64,000 bases of DNA from Sinorhizobium americanum (GTDB lineage: Bacteria; Pseudomonadota; Alphaproteobacteria; Rhizobiales; Rhizobiaceae), in assembly GCF_001651855.1 (NCBI RefSeq), contig NZ_LNQC01000080.1, positions 157,590 through 221,589 on the forward strand, in the 5' to 3' direction. Position numbers and translations under genes: made by a program. The notes beneath the pieces are model-generated. The model saw only the letters and a program-made list of their open reading frames with translations. It was not told where the DNA came from and searched no databases. Positions 63,480 through 64,000 of this stretch are shown here, piece after piece (position 1 is the stretch's first letter; every line of letters starts with the position of its first letter).

Positions 63480-63942
63480 GAAAATCGCTCGGCACGCCCG
63501 GCCCAGCAAGCACCGCATTGAACCGCCGAGGCTGATTCGACGAGCGCCGGGACATCGTTGCCCGCAACGTGCTCGGTCGGCGTTCAGCGACCAGGCCGCG
63601 CAGGGTATTTTCGATCAATTCCCGGGCGCGCTGTCCTCGAGCGCGCAGCCACACACATTCATCAGGCCTGCCTTGCCGATGATATCCGCAAGTTCGTCCG
63701 GGCCGACATCGTAAAAGGTTGCGTACCGAAGCGATATGCCTGTCGCTCATCTCCTGCACGGCATCGTTTCATTTCGACGCTGTACCCATTTCATCATGCC
63801 GTCGAGCTTTATGCCACCGCTTCTCCGCACCTGCGCTGTCAGTTCGGGATGCTTATGCAGGACGAAGCATTTTGTCGCTCGGGGGCGCGGCGCCGGTGGG
63901 CGGAAACCCGACGCGCAGCGGTCGCGCGGGGCAGAACGCAAA
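63480..63942. other. Region after the GGDEF-EAL gene, no supported gene
   Basis: About 460 bases. Several overlapping frames exist on both strands but none has a convincing start or family. One minus-strand stretch (about 63617-63733, reading ...YATFYDVGPDELADII..., then CGCALEDSAPGN and stop) looks protein-like but has no start codon in frame after an upstream TGA; it may be a gene remnant. Confidence 0.4.
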
Positions 63943-63969
63943 AAGGGCTCCGAGAATCTCGGAGCCCTT
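63943..63969 (-). terminator. Intrinsic terminator of the minus-strand tRNA
   Basis: A perfect 12-bp stem (AAGGGCTCCGAG / CTCGGAGCCCTT, loop ATT on the minus strand) followed on the minus strand by TTTTTGCG. It sits 16 bases beyond the tRNA 3' end. Confidence 0.85.
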
Positions 63970-63985
63970 GATGTTGCTTGTGATT

Positions 63986-64000
63986 TGGTTGCGGGGGCAG
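63986..64000 (-). tRNA. 3' end of a tRNA, most likely tRNA-fMet (partial)
   Basis: The minus strand reads CTGCCCCCGCAACCA, that is, the end of the T-stem, the CCCCGCA acceptor strand, the discriminator A and the encoded CCA. Bacterial initiator tRNA-Met ends in CCCCCGCAACCA; the body lies beyond the window, so the anticodon cannot be read. The intrinsic terminator downstream supports a transcribed stable RNA. Confidence 0.75.

Noticed and set aside
63295..63759. 154-codon minus-strand frame overlapping the end of the GGDEF-EAL gene
   Set aside because: Its 3' half is antisense to the EAL coding sequence; the only protein-like stretch in the area is in a different frame and lacks a start.

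Overview
The window looks like a chromosomal segment of a GC-rich alphaproteobacterium of the Rhizobiaceae, most likely Sinorhizobium/Ensifer. The grounds are the full aerobic cobalamin set (cobFGHIJKLM) with cobK inverted inside the operon, a Pha/Mrp cation antiporter whose first gene is an MrpA-MrpB fusion, a bkd-lpdV operon, and three copies of an intergenic element with two palindromes that resembles the rhizobial RIME element. Species was not determined; no database search was possible.

From 0 to 20 kb the genes are mostly housekeeping: the end of a GyrI-like effector-binding protein, a TerC-family membrane protein, gltX-lysS, a small membrane-anchored unknown, a DadA-like oxidoreductase, a nucleoside hydrolase, a repair pair (MBL exonuclease plus ATP-dependent DNA ligase), a CHASE/PAS/GGDEF/EAL protein, and the six-gene Mrp antiporter operon. 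From 19.8 to 27 kb lies cobalamin biosynthesis, mainly on the minus strand. From 27 to 31 kb are ung, the molybdate ABC transporter modABC and a convergent modE-like gene.

From 31 to 48 kb the genes are catabolic: an SDR dehydrogenase and a second DadA-like oxidoreductase, the branched-chain 2-oxoacid dehydrogenase operon bkdA1-bkdA2-bkdB-lpdV, a thiolase, purU, and a tyrosine/homogentisate block. In that block, hmgA-MBL-fahA-maiA is divergent from a MarR regulator, and hpd is divergent from an Lrp/AsnC regulator. Clear dyads lie in both divergent promoter regions.

From 47.7 kb to the end is the accessory part. It holds a LuxR-type regulator with a receiver-like domain lacking the phosphoacceptor Asp, about 1.3 kb without a convincing gene, a small protein with a HEPN-like R-N-x3-H motif, and a type I secretion locus. 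That locus encodes an extreme low-complexity Gln/Glu, Asn/Gly and Gly/Asp-rich protein, a 669-residue protein carrying the same short motif several times, a PrtD-type ABC exporter with an unusual N-terminal extension, and a HlyD-type adaptor. Downstream are a CelD-like/TPR chimera, an unusual methyltransferase and a GGDEF-EAL protein with a possible coupled small ORF. The secretion locus is the best candidate for an undescribed system: an apparent exporter with two motif-sharing, non-RTX candidate substrates. The last 15 bases are the 3' end of a minus-strand tRNA, most likely tRNA-fMet.
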